This document shows positions 26,401 to 34,580 of a stretch of DNA of 64,000 bases, piece after piece. The translations under genes were made by a program, and so were the position numbers. Source of the DNA: Planctomyces sp. SH-PL62. Its GTDB lineage: Bacteria; Planctomycetota; Planctomycetia; Planctomycetales; Planctomycetaceae. Location of the stretch: the NCBI GenBank assembly GCA_945893045.1, contig CAMDEA010000009.1, positions 1 to 64,000 of the forward strand, given 5' to 3'. The notes beneath the pieces were generated by a model. That model saw only the letters and a program-made list of their open reading frames with translations, did not search any database and was not told the DNA's origin. The number at the start of each line of letters is the position of its first letter. The first letter of the stretch is position 1.

Positions 26401-27971
26401 CCGTCGTTCGCTCCGACGGTCAACGTCACCGCGCCAAGTCCGCTGTTCGTGACCGTACCGCTGCCAGCCAGTTCGTCGATCGACTCACTGAAGCCACCCA
26501 GATCCAGCACGGCCGGCGAGTTGATCGTCACATCGGTGACATTGTGGATGACCTCGCTGCCTCCGAGCGTGAATGTGCCGCTGCTCAACGTGATCGTTCC
26601 CAAGCACGCATCCAGGCCGAGAACCGTCACGCTGTCCGCTTCGCTGAGATACTGATCCGCGTTCGCATCGCAGGTGTTCGTGATGAGCGTCGCCACCGAC
26701 ATCGTCAGCGGATTGTCACTGCTTCCAATCCCCGCCACTCCAGCCGCGACAATCAGCGACTCCGCCGTGACATCAATCGCCGCTGTCCCCGACACAATTC
26801 CGTTGTCGCCGCCCGACAACGTGACGGCCGCACCGCTCGCGCTGATCGACGCGGAACCGAACGAGATTCCGTCCGCGATCACATCAAACGCGCCGCCGCT
26901 GGCGATGTTCACGTCGCCCAGTTCAATCGCGTTGGCATCGACCACCATCGCGTTGAGCGCGGAGATGATCTCGACCGTCGTGAAATCGTTGGCGAGATCG
27001 TCGAGCAGGATGCTGCCGTTCGGGCCAGCATCCAACCGGGTTGCGCCGGCGACTTGAACGGGCTGCGTCTGAAGAATCGTGCCCGCTGAGAGACTCAGGT
27101 CGCCGGCAAAGTTCAACCCGGCATCGTTCAGATGAACCGAGTCGCCGCTGTCACCATCGACCGCGAAGCCATTCGGGAAACTCGCAAACGGAATCTCGAC
27201 GGTGTGCTCATTGATCCGTGTCACCCCCGTGAGAGCCAGCAGCACGTTACCGGGATCGGTGATTCGCACGCTGCTCCCGTTCGTCGTCACCGTCAGGTCC
27301 GAGTCCGCATTCATTCCCGAAGTGACATGCAGCGTCCCGTCGATGACCTCCGCCTGAATCGTCGGCAACACAGTCACCGCCGCGCTGACTGGAGCACTCA
27401 CGCCCCCCATGCCGTCGTCGATGACGAACTGAATCGTGCGCGTCCCCGCCGTCGGCGAGACTCCGTCCGAGTTCTGGTACTGGATGTTCTGCACCAAGTC
27501 CTGAACTGCGAGCAGCGACACCGCATTGAACGTGATGACCAAATCCTCGCCGTTGCTCCCGCCGGTGAACGTGCCAAGCGGCAGTCCGCTGTAAGTCACA
27601 TCCGATCCCGACACACCAATCTGTTGCAGCCCCGTCCCTTCATTGAGAATCGACAACACATCTTCGCTCGCATCGCCGCCAGCCGTCACGCTGACCGTCA
27701 ACGTCCCGCCCGCCGAGATCGCCCCCGACACCGTCGCCGGCTCCGCCTGATCAACGATCTGCGTCGCCGTCCCACCGTACTGCGCGCTGTCCCCCTCCAA
27801 ATTCCCAATCACCGCCGCAAGCAACCGACGATCCTCCAACGCTTCCGCCTTCGTCGGCATCGCACACACTGCACACGACACCGCCGACTCGCGCCGAGAC
27901 ATCCCGCGCCCCATCATCCGACGAGCAACACCACGCGCACCCAAACGATTCAACCAACCCGTGAAAAGCAT
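23433..27971 (-). CDS. Giant secreted RTX / autotransporter-repeat adhesin-like protein
   Basis: A 1512-residue protein. The N-terminus carries the planctomycete extracellular motif ALEDRRLLAA (about 45-54), normally found just before the mature part of exported giant proteins. The middle contains a beta-helical passenger-associated repeat (GTGTLTLTGANTYTGATMV, about 548-566). The last ~550 residues are hemolysin-type calcium-binding nonapeptides (GGxGNDxLxG-like units such as GGDGDDTLLGEG). Calcium would drive folding outside the cell; a role in adhesion or matrix is inferred. No RTX type I secretion genes are adjacent. The true start may be one of the internal Met codons among the first 25 residues. 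Confidence 0.88.
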   Translation of the reverse strand: MLFTGWLNRLGARGVARRMMGRGMSRRESAVSCAVCAMPTKAEALEDRRLLAAVIGNLEGDSAQYGGTATQIVDQAEPATVSGAISAGGTLTVSVTAGGDASEDVLSILNEGTGLQQIGVSGSDVTYSGLPLGTFTGGSNGEDLVITFNAVSLLAVQDLVQNIQYQNSDGVSPTAGTRTIQFVIDDGMGGVSAPVSAAVTVLPTIQAEVIDGTLHVTSGMNADSDLTVTTNGSSVRITDPGNVLLALTGVTRINEHTVEIPFASFPNGFAVDGDSGDSVHLNDAGLNFAGDLSLSAGTILQTQPVQVAGATRLDAGPNGSILLDDLANDFTTVEIISALNAMVVDANAIELGDVNIASGGAFDVIADGISFGSASISASGAAVTLSGGDNGIVSGTAAIDVTAESLIVAAGVAGIGSSDNPLTMSVATLITNTCDANADQYLSEADSVTVLGLDACLGTITLSSGTFTLGGSEVIHNVTDVTINSPAVLDLGGFSESIDELAGSGTVTNSGLGAVTLTVGANDGSATFDGVIEDGSGTVGLTKIDTGTLTLTGANTYTGATMVNDGELSVDGSVANSSVTVSGSAVLSGSGSIGGSVTLSSGSTATLSPGSASSATADLATGSLTLTSGTTLWMEINGATANSQHDQIVVNGSVNLGSATLDVTGTITSSPGQQIVLIANDGTEAVVGTFNGLAEGDIVTINGVEFFLSYRGGAGSNDVTLTEAGPVTFTSDGIGGGSLVIRVNGDSVEFVEDGVVVDSRPLASVLGQTITVDAVNPTDTLTIDESLGSLNADIVWHSAGGELNVIGSYSSVTETFTSTGPESSGSLVLSDGANTSTITFDGTGNVDLADSSIGDLAINLPSETNSMVLEDVGENGDGISQLRSNDPLIATTTFLSPTGTLTINSGAGNDSFELASVDSEFVSNLIVDLGAGNDTLFGALIDDARLTFSDATGFDGSATHRASSVTTEFRNIEALVGSGIGTLTGQDSVSAWSLNAADSTYSTGSHTMGLAGFATLQGGSAADSFHVIGESTFDLFGGSGNDFVDIDARLNGTTHGEDGNDTLDASNSPSGVTMYGNAGADRLIGSNSADLLDGGADNDVLMGNNGNDRMLGGSGNDSYNGGGGIDTVEETVSGNVLLSNTSLTDAGQQPHSNMERFVISGSSGDDRLDTSAFTRGPVTLLGLAGNDTLVGSSSGGDLLDGGEDNDFTFVDRPAATAAMTVLINGDAVSGSVRVNGVSDAISSIESASVLSGSGADTLDASGYFGTVTLMGNGGNDVIRGSQGGGILNGMAGNDSIAGGNGDESLYGGAGNDTLGGNGGNDKIKGQAGTDVINGGDGDDTLLGEGDNNLPFGNDTIRGGNGHDWVDGGSGDDSLEGEAGNDTILGDCGRDKIFGGDGDDLLNGNSEIDTLRGGSGHDTLLGGSGNDLLDGGDDDDRINGQGGHDTILGGTGHDSLTGGAGNDIVLGNAGDDTIEGNEGRDTLAGHDGNDVFLDATPGEINEAFAIDSRWLLV

Positions 27972-28261
27972 GATTCAATTCCCCTGAAAGAAAGTGAGAG
28001 ACACAGATCATTCACACACAGGGGAAATAGGCCGCGCCCATCGGCCCGCAAATCTCGGCCGAAAAACACCCAAAAGCGCGCCCGCCGCGACACACTCGAA
28101 GCAGCGAGTGAGACAAATTGACTCACCTCATTTGTGGTCGCATTGGCAGCAACCGAGCGGCACAACGAACCGCAATGGACTTTCCAGCAACAGCCCTGAT
28201 GTCTCCAGCAATCTCAACGCGAGCCGTGCGAACTCCACGACAGAGCGCTAGAATCCGCCAC

Positions 28262-29092
28262 ATGGCGAAAAAGCAGACACCGACGAATGCCCTCAACAAC
28301 GATCAGGATGAGCGGTACTTCCAATTGATCCAGCGAGCGTTGGCTGTTTGTAAGAATTATCGGCCGAAGTTTGGCCAAGGACGCAAGGCCGGGCTGACGT
28401 TGGACGAGTTCCGAACGCTGTATCAAAGCGATCCGTTCTATACATGGTTTGGCCTCGATTCGCCGTTGCTCTACGCGGCCCACAAAGCGGCCGGAGGCAT
28501 GACCTCGGTTTATCGGCAGATCGGCACTGGCTGCGAACGACTCTTCCGACAACTGCTGCAAGACTCGCTGGGACTGAATGCCGAACAAGTCCTTTGGTCG
28601 TACTTGGTCCCCGGTCCAGGCGGTAAGCCACGCAAGCTGTCTCTCGATGGTCGGATTCCATTATCAGCGATCTCGGATACGGCGGCGGCGGATCGAGTGC
28701 GGTTGTGGTTGCGTGATGCGGCGAACGTGTTGAAGGTCTCCAAGAAAGTCGCCGCGACATTGGAGGGCCCGGTCTTTGAGGTTCGGCAAGGCTACAAGAG
28801 CAAAGACTCGAAGCGTCAAAACGCCGATGTCGGGAACGCCGCGAATGCCTACGCGAACTCCTGCTTGCCGGTTGTCGTTTTGCTTTCCTCGCAAATCGAC
28901 GACGACATCGCGGAACGCTACCTTCGTGCCCAGTGGCTGATCTTGCGCGGTTCAGTGTCAGGCTCTCCATTGGAATCCACGTACTCGTTCACTCGCGAAG
29001 TATTGGGCTACGACTTGGCGGGCTTCTTCAACCGAAACTCCGCTCGCATTCGCACGGAAGTCGAATCCGTAATTGAGGCACTGCTGTCATGA
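28262..29092 (+). CDS. Probable type II restriction endonuclease (CfrBI-like)
   Basis: A 276-residue protein immediately upstream of, and overlapping by 4 bp (ATGA), a DNA methyltransferase gene. Candidate catalytic residues are Asp129 (LDGRI) and, 44 residues later, FEVRQGYKSKDSKRQ (Glu173, Lys179, Lys181), a PD-(D/E)xK-like arrangement. The block around GYKSKDSKRQNAD recalls the CfrBI restriction family from memory, a family whose partner is an N4-cytosine methyltransferase; I could not check this. The frame is open to 28118 but ATG 28262 precedes the first conserved-looking residues. The methyltransferase coupling is the main support. Confidence 0.7.
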   Translation: MAKKQTPTNALNNDQDERYFQLIQRALAVCKNYRPKFGQGRKAGLTLDEFRTLYQSDPFYTWFGLDSPLLYAAHKAAGGMTSVYRQIGTGCERLFRQLLQDSLGLNAEQVLWSYLVPGPGGKPRKLSLDGRIPLSAISDTAAADRVRLWLRDAANVLKVSKKVAATLEGPVFEVRQGYKSKDSKRQNADVGNAANAYANSCLPVVVLLSSQIDDDIAERYLRAQWLILRGSVSGSPLESTYSFTREVLGYDLAGFFNRNSARIRTEVESVIEALLS

Positions 29093-30375
29093 AGACGGAT
29101 CTGGCTAACAAGTACCTGTCGAACCTCGCCGCGGGCGACAACCGGCGGCAGAAGGCGCATCTGACGTTTCGTGGCAACACGAAACGGGGACGTCACGGTT
29201 GGTTGCGTCTGACTCCGGCCTATTCGCTGCATGTGGTCAATGAGATTCTGGCAAACACGGGACCGGACGAATTGATCCTCGATCCGTTCTCCGGCACGGC
29301 CACGACGACGTTGGCGAGCGTCACTCGCGGAATCAACGCTCATTCGGTAGACGTCAATCCGTTTCTCGTGTGGCTGGGTAACCTGAAGCTGCGAAGTTTC
29401 CCCAAGACGACTGCGGACGAATTGCTCGTTGAAGCTCGTCGCTTGAGGAAAATCGCTTCCGGCACGGGACCGTCTTGGACGCCGAATCTACACCAGATCG
29501 AAAAGTGGTGGGACGAGAAAACGCTGGCTTCGCTCGCGGACTTGTTTGCCGGGATTTCCAACACTAAGCCGTCGGAGCCGGTGGTTGATCTGCTCAAGAT
29601 TGCGTTTTGCAAAGTGATGATCGCGACGTCGAACGCGAGCTTCGGGCATCAGTCGATGTCGTTCAAGAAGGCCAAGGCCGTTCGTCAGCCTCAGCCCACA
29701 TTGTTCGCGGACTTCGATGACTCGGACGAACCGATCGACCTCGGCCGAATGTTCACCGAAGCGGTAGACGAGGTCGCCGAGGGGCTGACCTCGGAGACGC
29801 CCACCGCGCGCGGTGAAGTTTTCTTGGGTGACTCTCGGCATCTCGACAAGGTGCTGAAGAAGTCGGCGTACTCCACGGTGATCACCTCGCCGCCGTACCC
29901 GAACCGCATGAGCTACATCCGCGAACTCCGTCCCTACATGTACTGGCTGGGCTTTTTGGAGAGCGGCCGACAAGCCGGCGAGCTAGATTGGCAAGCGATC
30001 GGCGGCACTTGGGGCTGCGCGACAAGCAATCTCTCAGATTGGGAATCAACCAACGGCGACGTGGCTTACCCGCATTTCAACGACATCGTGTCGGCGATTT
30101 CGGAGCAGCATCCATTGCTCGGCAAGTATGTGCATCGCTACTTCGACGACATCAAGCTGCATCTCCAGAGCCTGCGACAAGTCGTGACACCCAAAGCTCG
30201 GTGCTTCTACATCGTGGGCAACTCAAAGTTCTACGACACGATGTTGCCCGTCGAAGAAATCTACGCCGCGCTGTTTGAGGACGCCGGCTTCCGCAACGTC
30301 GGCTGGAAAGCGATCCGCAAGCGGAACTCGAAGAAAGAACTGTTCGAGTTCGTCGTTCATGCCGTCGCGCCGTGA
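29089..30375 (+). CDS. DNA methyltransferase (probably N4-cytosine type) of a restriction-modification pair
   Basis: A 428-residue S-adenosylmethionine-dependent DNA methyltransferase. Motif I is DPFSGTATTT (Asp65-), and the catalytic motif IV is TSPPYPN (266-272); SPPY is typical of N4-cytosine enzymes, while N6-adenine enzymes more often have DPPY. The two motifs are about 200 residues apart with motif I first, leaving a large middle region that could recognise the target. It would protect host DNA from the endonuclease encoded just upstream with a 4-bp overlap. Located inside the tRNA-bounded island, as is common for restriction systems. Confidence 0.88.
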   Translation: MKTDLANKYLSNLAAGDNRRQKAHLTFRGNTKRGRHGWLRLTPAYSLHVVNEILANTGPDELILDPFSGTATTTLASVTRGINAHSVDVNPFLVWLGNLKLRSFPKTTADELLVEARRLRKIASGTGPSWTPNLHQIEKWWDEKTLASLADLFAGISNTKPSEPVVDLLKIAFCKVMIATSNASFGHQSMSFKKAKAVRQPQPTLFADFDDSDEPIDLGRMFTEAVDEVAEGLTSETPTARGEVFLGDSRHLDKVLKKSAYSTVITSPPYPNRMSYIRELRPYMYWLGFLESGRQAGELDWQAIGGTWGCATSNLSDWESTNGDVAYPHFNDIVSAISEQHPLLGKYVHRYFDDIKLHLQSLRQVVTPKARCFYIVGNSKFYDTMLPVEEIYAALFEDAGFRNVGWKAIRKRNSKKELFEFVVHAVAP

Positions 30376-30730
30376 AGCGAAGATGGCTCAACGATGCTGG
30401 TAACCGACTTCGCCAGACATTCGCAATGCGGGTTGCACCAATGATGCCAGTTGCACGGGACAATTTGCTGCTACTTCAATTGTTCGAGCGCAGGGAAACC
30501 CCGCTTCGGATCAGTTGCCCGTAGGGATTGCCCGCAAACTTCAGGTTCTTCCTGACGCCTGCCGACGTGTCGCGAATCGTGGCGAATACTTGGCAAACCA
30601 CGTGTGGGACAGACTGAGCCTTCGGCCTGGATCGAGGTTGCGAGGCGTTCATCACCATTCGGCGTTGCCGGTTTGCGGTGCTGGATGGTGTGGACGGCGT
30701 TTTCCTGGCACCGATTCCGAAGGGACTACC
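30376..30730. other. 355-bp intergenic gap, no gene seen
   Basis: The frame of the following regulator remains open into this stretch (to 30515), but its translation is Arg- and Cys-rich and unlike a receiver domain. I see no strong terminator or sigma54-type promoter. Confidence 0.4.
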
Positions 30731-32134
30731 TTGGCTTTCGTGGCAACGAGCGGATCAACGACGCGGTCGGTGTTGGTCATTGATGACGAAAGGAAGATCG
30801 GCGAGTTGGTCGCTCACTTCTTGCGCGAAGATGGCGTGAAGGTTTTGATCGCGCTGGATGGACAGGAAGGGCTGGACATTCTGCGGCGCGAAGCTGTCGA
30901 TGTGCTGTTCACCGATCTTTGCATGCCCGGTGAGAACGGCGTCGATGTGTTGCAGAAGGCGCTCAGGCTGCGGCCGCAGCTCACGACGGTGATGATGACC
31001 GGGCATGGGTCGCTCGAATCGTCGGTGGATGTGTTTCGGCTGGGGGCGTGCGACTATCTGACGAAGCCGCTGACGCGACAGAAGTTTGATGCGGCTTGGT
31101 CGCGAGTCTTGTTGGCTCGGCGTGCTCAGGCACAGCTTCATTCGCGGCCGGGACGCGCAGCGCTGCCGCAGGGCAAATCGCTCGACAGCGAGATCGTCGC
31201 TCAGAGCGCGGCGATGCGGGACGTGCTGAAGATCGTGTCGCGAGTCGCTGCGACGCCAGCTTCCGTGCTGATTCATGGCGAGACCGGCGTCGGCAAGGGG
31301 CTGATCGCGACGGCCATTCATCGGCAGAGTACACGCGCGGCGGAGCCGTTCGTGCAGGTTCGATGTGGCGAGGTCTCGGCGACTCGGCCGGAAGTGCAAT
31401 TGTTTGGGAGCGAGCGCGGTGCATTCGCCGAATCGCACGAGCGGCGGCGGGGTTGCTTGGAACTGGCTGACGGCGGGACGTTGTTTCTGGATGACGTGGG
31501 AGAGTTGCCGGCGCGGGCGCAGGCGTTGTTGGTGAAGGTTCTGCAAGACGGCCGTATGTCGCGCGGCGAGACCGCTGAATTCGTGCCGGTGGATGTGCGC
31601 GTGATCGCCGCTTTGCGGAGTGATCTGAAAGTGGAAGTGGCTGACGGGCGGTTTCGGCGCGATCTGTTTGATTTGCTCAACGTGGTCGGCGTCGCCGTGC
31701 CACCGTTGCGGTCGAGGGTCGAGGATTTGTCGTCGCTCGTGCGCGAGTTCTTGGTGCGGGTCGGCCCGATGCGAGCTGAGTCGGCGTTTCAGATGGCTCC
31801 GCTGCGGTTTGATGACGAGGCGCTGAAGTGTCTCGCGCGGTACGACTGGCCGGGCAATGTGCGCGAGTTGTCGAATGTCGTCGAGCACGCGGCGTTGCTC
31901 AGCCAGGACGAGGTCATCGGCATCGAGAGTCTGCCTGAAAGTTTGCGGACGTTTCAAAAGGCCGAGCCGATCGACACCCTGCCGGTGCAACTGGAGGGGA
32001 ACCTCAAGCAGATTCAGCGGCATGTGCTGTTGGAGGTGTTGCGGCGTTGCAATGGGAACAAGGCAGCGGCGGCTCGCACGCTGGGGCTGCATCGTCGCAC
32101 GCTGTATCGGCTGTTGGACAAGAAAGAGAGTTGA
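30731..32134 (+). CDS. NtrC-type response regulator with degenerate GAFTGA motif
   Basis: A 467-residue regulator: receiver domain with phospho-acceptor Asp62 (FTDLCMPGENG), AAA+ domain with Walker A GETGVGKG (183-190) and Walker B LFLDDVGELP, then a Fis-type helix-turn-helix (NKAAAARTLGLHRRTLYRLL). The sigma54-contacting GAFTGA loop reads GAFAES (230-235), losing the key Thr and Gly, so classical sigma54 activation is doubtful. TTG at 30731 is favoured by the AGGGA upstream; a GTG at 30740 is an alternative. Two bases separate its stop from the sensor kinase start, so the two form an operon. Confidence 0.85.
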   Translation: MAFVATSGSTTRSVLVIDDERKIGELVAHFLREDGVKVLIALDGQEGLDILRREAVDVLFTDLCMPGENGVDVLQKALRLRPQLTTVMMTGHGSLESSVDVFRLGACDYLTKPLTRQKFDAAWSRVLLARRAQAQLHSRPGRAALPQGKSLDSEIVAQSAAMRDVLKIVSRVAATPASVLIHGETGVGKGLIATAIHRQSTRAAEPFVQVRCGEVSATRPEVQLFGSERGAFAESHERRRGCLELADGGTLFLDDVGELPARAQALLVKVLQDGRMSRGETAEFVPVDVRVIAALRSDLKVEVADGRFRRDLFDLLNVVGVAVPPLRSRVEDLSSLVREFLVRVGPMRAESAFQMAPLRFDDEALKCLARYDWPGNVRELSNVVEHAALLSQDEVIGIESLPESLRTFQKAEPIDTLPVQLEGNLKQIQRHVLLEVLRRCNGNKAAAARTLGLHRRTLYRLLDKKES

Positions 32135-32136
32135 TC

Positions 32137-34302
32137 GTGGACACGCTCGCTCAAGAGTTACCTCATTCGACAGAACAAGCTCTGCGCGAACGGATTCGTT
32201 TCACGACGATCAGTGCGGAAGTCGGCCTCGCACTGACCGAGAGTCTCGCACTGCCTTCCGTGCTGGAACACTGTGCCGAGTCGATACGGCGTAACTTGGA
32301 TGCGGGGTTAGTTCGCATTTGGACGTTGTCGGAAGCGGAGCCAATTCTCGAACTGCAAGCCAGCGCTGGGCCGCGCAACGCGATCAGCAAGGCTCCGTGC
32401 CGAGTCGCCGTCGGACAGTACCGCATCGGGAAAGTGGCCGAGGAATGTCTGCCGTTCTTCACGAATGACTTGGCCTCGGATGCTTACATCTGCGACGCGG
32501 CCTGGGCGAAGAGCGCGGGGATGATTGCCTGGGCGGCGTATCCGTTGCTGATGGAGAATCGGCTCGTCGGCGTGATGACGATGCACACTCCGCAGTCGTT
32601 GAATCAAGCGACGCGCGAAGCGTTCGCGTCGGTTGCCAGTCAGATCGCATTGGGCATCGACCGCCGTCGGTCCGATGAGGCGCTGCGAGCGGCTCAGCAG
32701 CGATTGCAGCACGTCGTCTCGACCAGTCCGACGGTGCTCTTCACGATGGCCGTGGAGGGCGAGGCGGTGCGGTCCTCATGGCTCAGCGAAAACGTGCGTG
32801 ACCTGACTGGCTACTCGACCGAAGAGATTGCCAGTCCTGATTGGTGGCGCGGACAAATTCACTCGGACGACGTGGCGAGCAGCGACGAGAAGTTTCCGCA
32901 CGAACTGTTCGCTCGCGGCCGGACAACGATCAAGTATCGCTTCCGGTGCCAGGATGGCGCGTACCGCTGGTTCCGTAGCGAAATGCGATTGCTTCGCGAC
33001 GAAGCCGGCCAACCGTGCGAGATCGTTGGTTCGACGTCGGACATCACGGAGCACAAGCTGCTCGAAGAGCAGTTTCGCCAGGCTCAGAAAATGGACGCAA
33101 TCGGCCGGCTCGCTGGCGGAGTCGCTCACGACTTCAACAATCTGCTGACGATCATCTGCGGCTACGGTGACCTCGTCCATGAACAGCTTGGCGATGAGCA
33201 CCCGATGAGCGAACTCGTCACAGAGATCACTCGCGCGGGACACCGAGCTTCCGGGCTGACGCGGCAACTCCTCACGTTCAGCCGCAAGCAAGTGGTGGCT
33301 CCGGTGGTGCTCAATCTCAACACGCTGCTGGGGGACATGGAAAAGATGCTGCGGCGGCTGATCGGCGAAGATGTCGAACTGCTCGTCAAAGCGAAACGCG
33401 GACTGAAGATGATCACCGCCGACCCCGGCCAAATGGAGCAAGTGGTCATGAACCTGGCGATCAATGCTCGCGACGCCATGCCCAGCGGCGGCAAACTGAC
33501 GATCGACACCGCGAACATCGAACTCGACGACGATCACGTCCGCCAACACGCCGCCGCGCGTCCCGGCCCACACATCGTCTTGACGATCCGTGACACCGGC
33601 TGCGGCATGGATCAAGCCACTCAAGCCCGCATCTTCGAGCCATTCTTCACGACGAAAGGCCCCGACCAAGGGACCGGTTTGGGGCTGGCAACCGTGTACG
33701 GCATCGTCACTCAAAGCGGCGGGCACATCGACGTGACGAGTGCACCGAACCACGGCACGACATTCACAATCTACATCCCCGCACATCACAGCAAGCGTTC
33801 CACCGAACGTGCGAAATCCCAACGAGCCAAGCTGCCTCGCGGGACAGAAACAATCCTGCTGGTCGAGGACGAAGACGGTCTGCGCCGCTTCGCACGATTG
33901 GCTCTCGAAAAGCACGGCTACATGGTGCTCGAAGCCGCGCGCGTCAGCGATGCACTGCGCCTCTGCGAGCAGCACCCCGACTCCATTCACTTGCTACTGA
34001 CCGACGTCGTCATGCCCGCGATGAATGGCCGGCAACTCGCCGAACGTCTGAAGCAACAACGCCCCGACCTCAAGGTGCTGTACATGTCCGGCTACACCGA
34101 CGACGAGATCGTGCGTCAGGGCATCCTGTATTTCGACACGCCCTTCCTCCAAAAGCCGTTCTCCGCTGCCAGCCTAAGTCAAAAAGTACGCGATGCCTTG
34201 AAGGTCTCGAACAAGCGTCGAGCCAATCGCGAGCGACGTCCATCGGCAGAAACTCCAGTATCTGACGCGTCGCGACTGACTCGAATGAGATTGCAGAGTT
34301 AA
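32137..34302 (+). CDS. Hybrid histidine kinase (GAF-PAS-HisKA-HATPase-REC)
   Basis: A 721-residue cytosolic sensor without membrane segments. Order: GAF (about 25-185), PAS/PAC (about 195-315, ending IVGSTSDITEHK), dimerisation domain with phospho-acceptor His331 (GGVAHDFNNLL), ATPase domain (NLAINARDAMPSGG, DTGCGMD, GTGLGLATVYGI), and a C-terminal receiver with Asp623 (LTDVVMPAMNG). Signal unknown; GAF and PAS suggest a soluble ligand, redox or oxygen cue. GTG 32137 lies 2 bp after the regulator stop and has AAAGAGAG upstream. Ends 128 bp before the right attachment repeat. Confidence 0.92.
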   Translation: MDTLAQELPHSTEQALRERIRFTTISAEVGLALTESLALPSVLEHCAESIRRNLDAGLVRIWTLSEAEPILELQASAGPRNAISKAPCRVAVGQYRIGKVAEECLPFFTNDLASDAYICDAAWAKSAGMIAWAAYPLLMENRLVGVMTMHTPQSLNQATREAFASVASQIALGIDRRRSDEALRAAQQRLQHVVSTSPTVLFTMAVEGEAVRSSWLSENVRDLTGYSTEEIASPDWWRGQIHSDDVASSDEKFPHELFARGRTTIKYRFRCQDGAYRWFRSEMRLLRDEAGQPCEIVGSTSDITEHKLLEEQFRQAQKMDAIGRLAGGVAHDFNNLLTIICGYGDLVHEQLGDEHPMSELVTEITRAGHRASGLTRQLLTFSRKQVVAPVVLNLNTLLGDMEKMLRRLIGEDVELLVKAKRGLKMITADPGQMEQVVMNLAINARDAMPSGGKLTIDTANIELDDDHVRQHAAARPGPHIVLTIRDTGCGMDQATQARIFEPFFTTKGPDQGTGLGLATVYGIVTQSGGHIDVTSAPNHGTTFTIYIPAHHSKRSTERAKSQRAKLPRGTETILLVEDEDGLRRFARLALEKHGYMVLEAARVSDALRLCEQHPDSIHLLLTDVVMPAMNGRQLAERLKQQRPDLKVLYMSGYTDDEIVRQGILYFDTPFLQKPFSAASLSQKVRDALKVSNKRRANRERRPSAETPVSDASRLTRMRLQS

Positions 34303-34429
34303 TTGCAGAGAAAACCACAAAATGGTATGAAAACCGTGCGTTTTTCGGCACTTTGTGTAAAGTGTCGATTCTTCAAAATGGGTTGAGAGTTCAGCACTTA
34401 CGGCAATTGGCTCAGAACGAATCGTCTGT

Positions 34430-34474
34430 TTGACATCGTGGAGGTCACAAGTTCGAGTCTTGTATCGTCCACTT
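34430..34474 (+). repeat. Partial tRNA-Val copy, putative attR
   Basis: 45 bases identical to 21350-21394. It contains the second half of the anticodon arm, T arm and acceptor 3' strand but no 5' half, so it cannot be a functional tRNA. The upstream 34303-34429 stretch holds nothing recognisable. Confidence 0.85.
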
Positions 34475-34505
34475 TTGAACTATAAATCCGAGTAAGATCC
34501 TTGCG

Positions 34506-34530
34506 AACCCCGTGAAATACGGGGTTTCTT
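34506..34530 (+). terminator. Rho-independent terminator, probably the original tRNA-Val terminator
   Basis: An 8-bp perfect stem (AACCCCGT, 34506-34513, with 34519-34526), loop GAAAT, then TTTCTTCGTT. It lies 31 bases beyond the partial tRNA copy, where the terminator of an undisturbed tRNA gene would be. Confidence 0.7.
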
Positions 34531-34580
34531 CGTTGTGTGATATCGGAGTCTGTTCCACATTTGGCTTGGCTTCGAGGATT

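Larger units (their letters stand above)
21350..34474. mobile_element. Putative genomic island integrated at tRNA-Val
   Basis: A perfect 45-bp direct repeat, 21350-21394 (inside the intact tRNA from the anticodon loop to just past the 3' end) and 34430-34474, bounds 13.1 kb. This is the geometry left by tyrosine-recombinase integration. Just beyond the right copy lies a terminator hairpin that would fit the original tRNA. Cargo: dps, MscS channel, giant RTX protein, a restriction endonuclease with its methyltransferase and a two-component pair. No integrase gene is visible inside, so the element is probably immobile or was moved in trans. Confidence 0.6.

Noticed and set aside
30755-32092. 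A 445-codon minus-strand open frame
   Set aside because: Antisense to the response regulator; His/Gln/Arg-rich with no recognisable domain.
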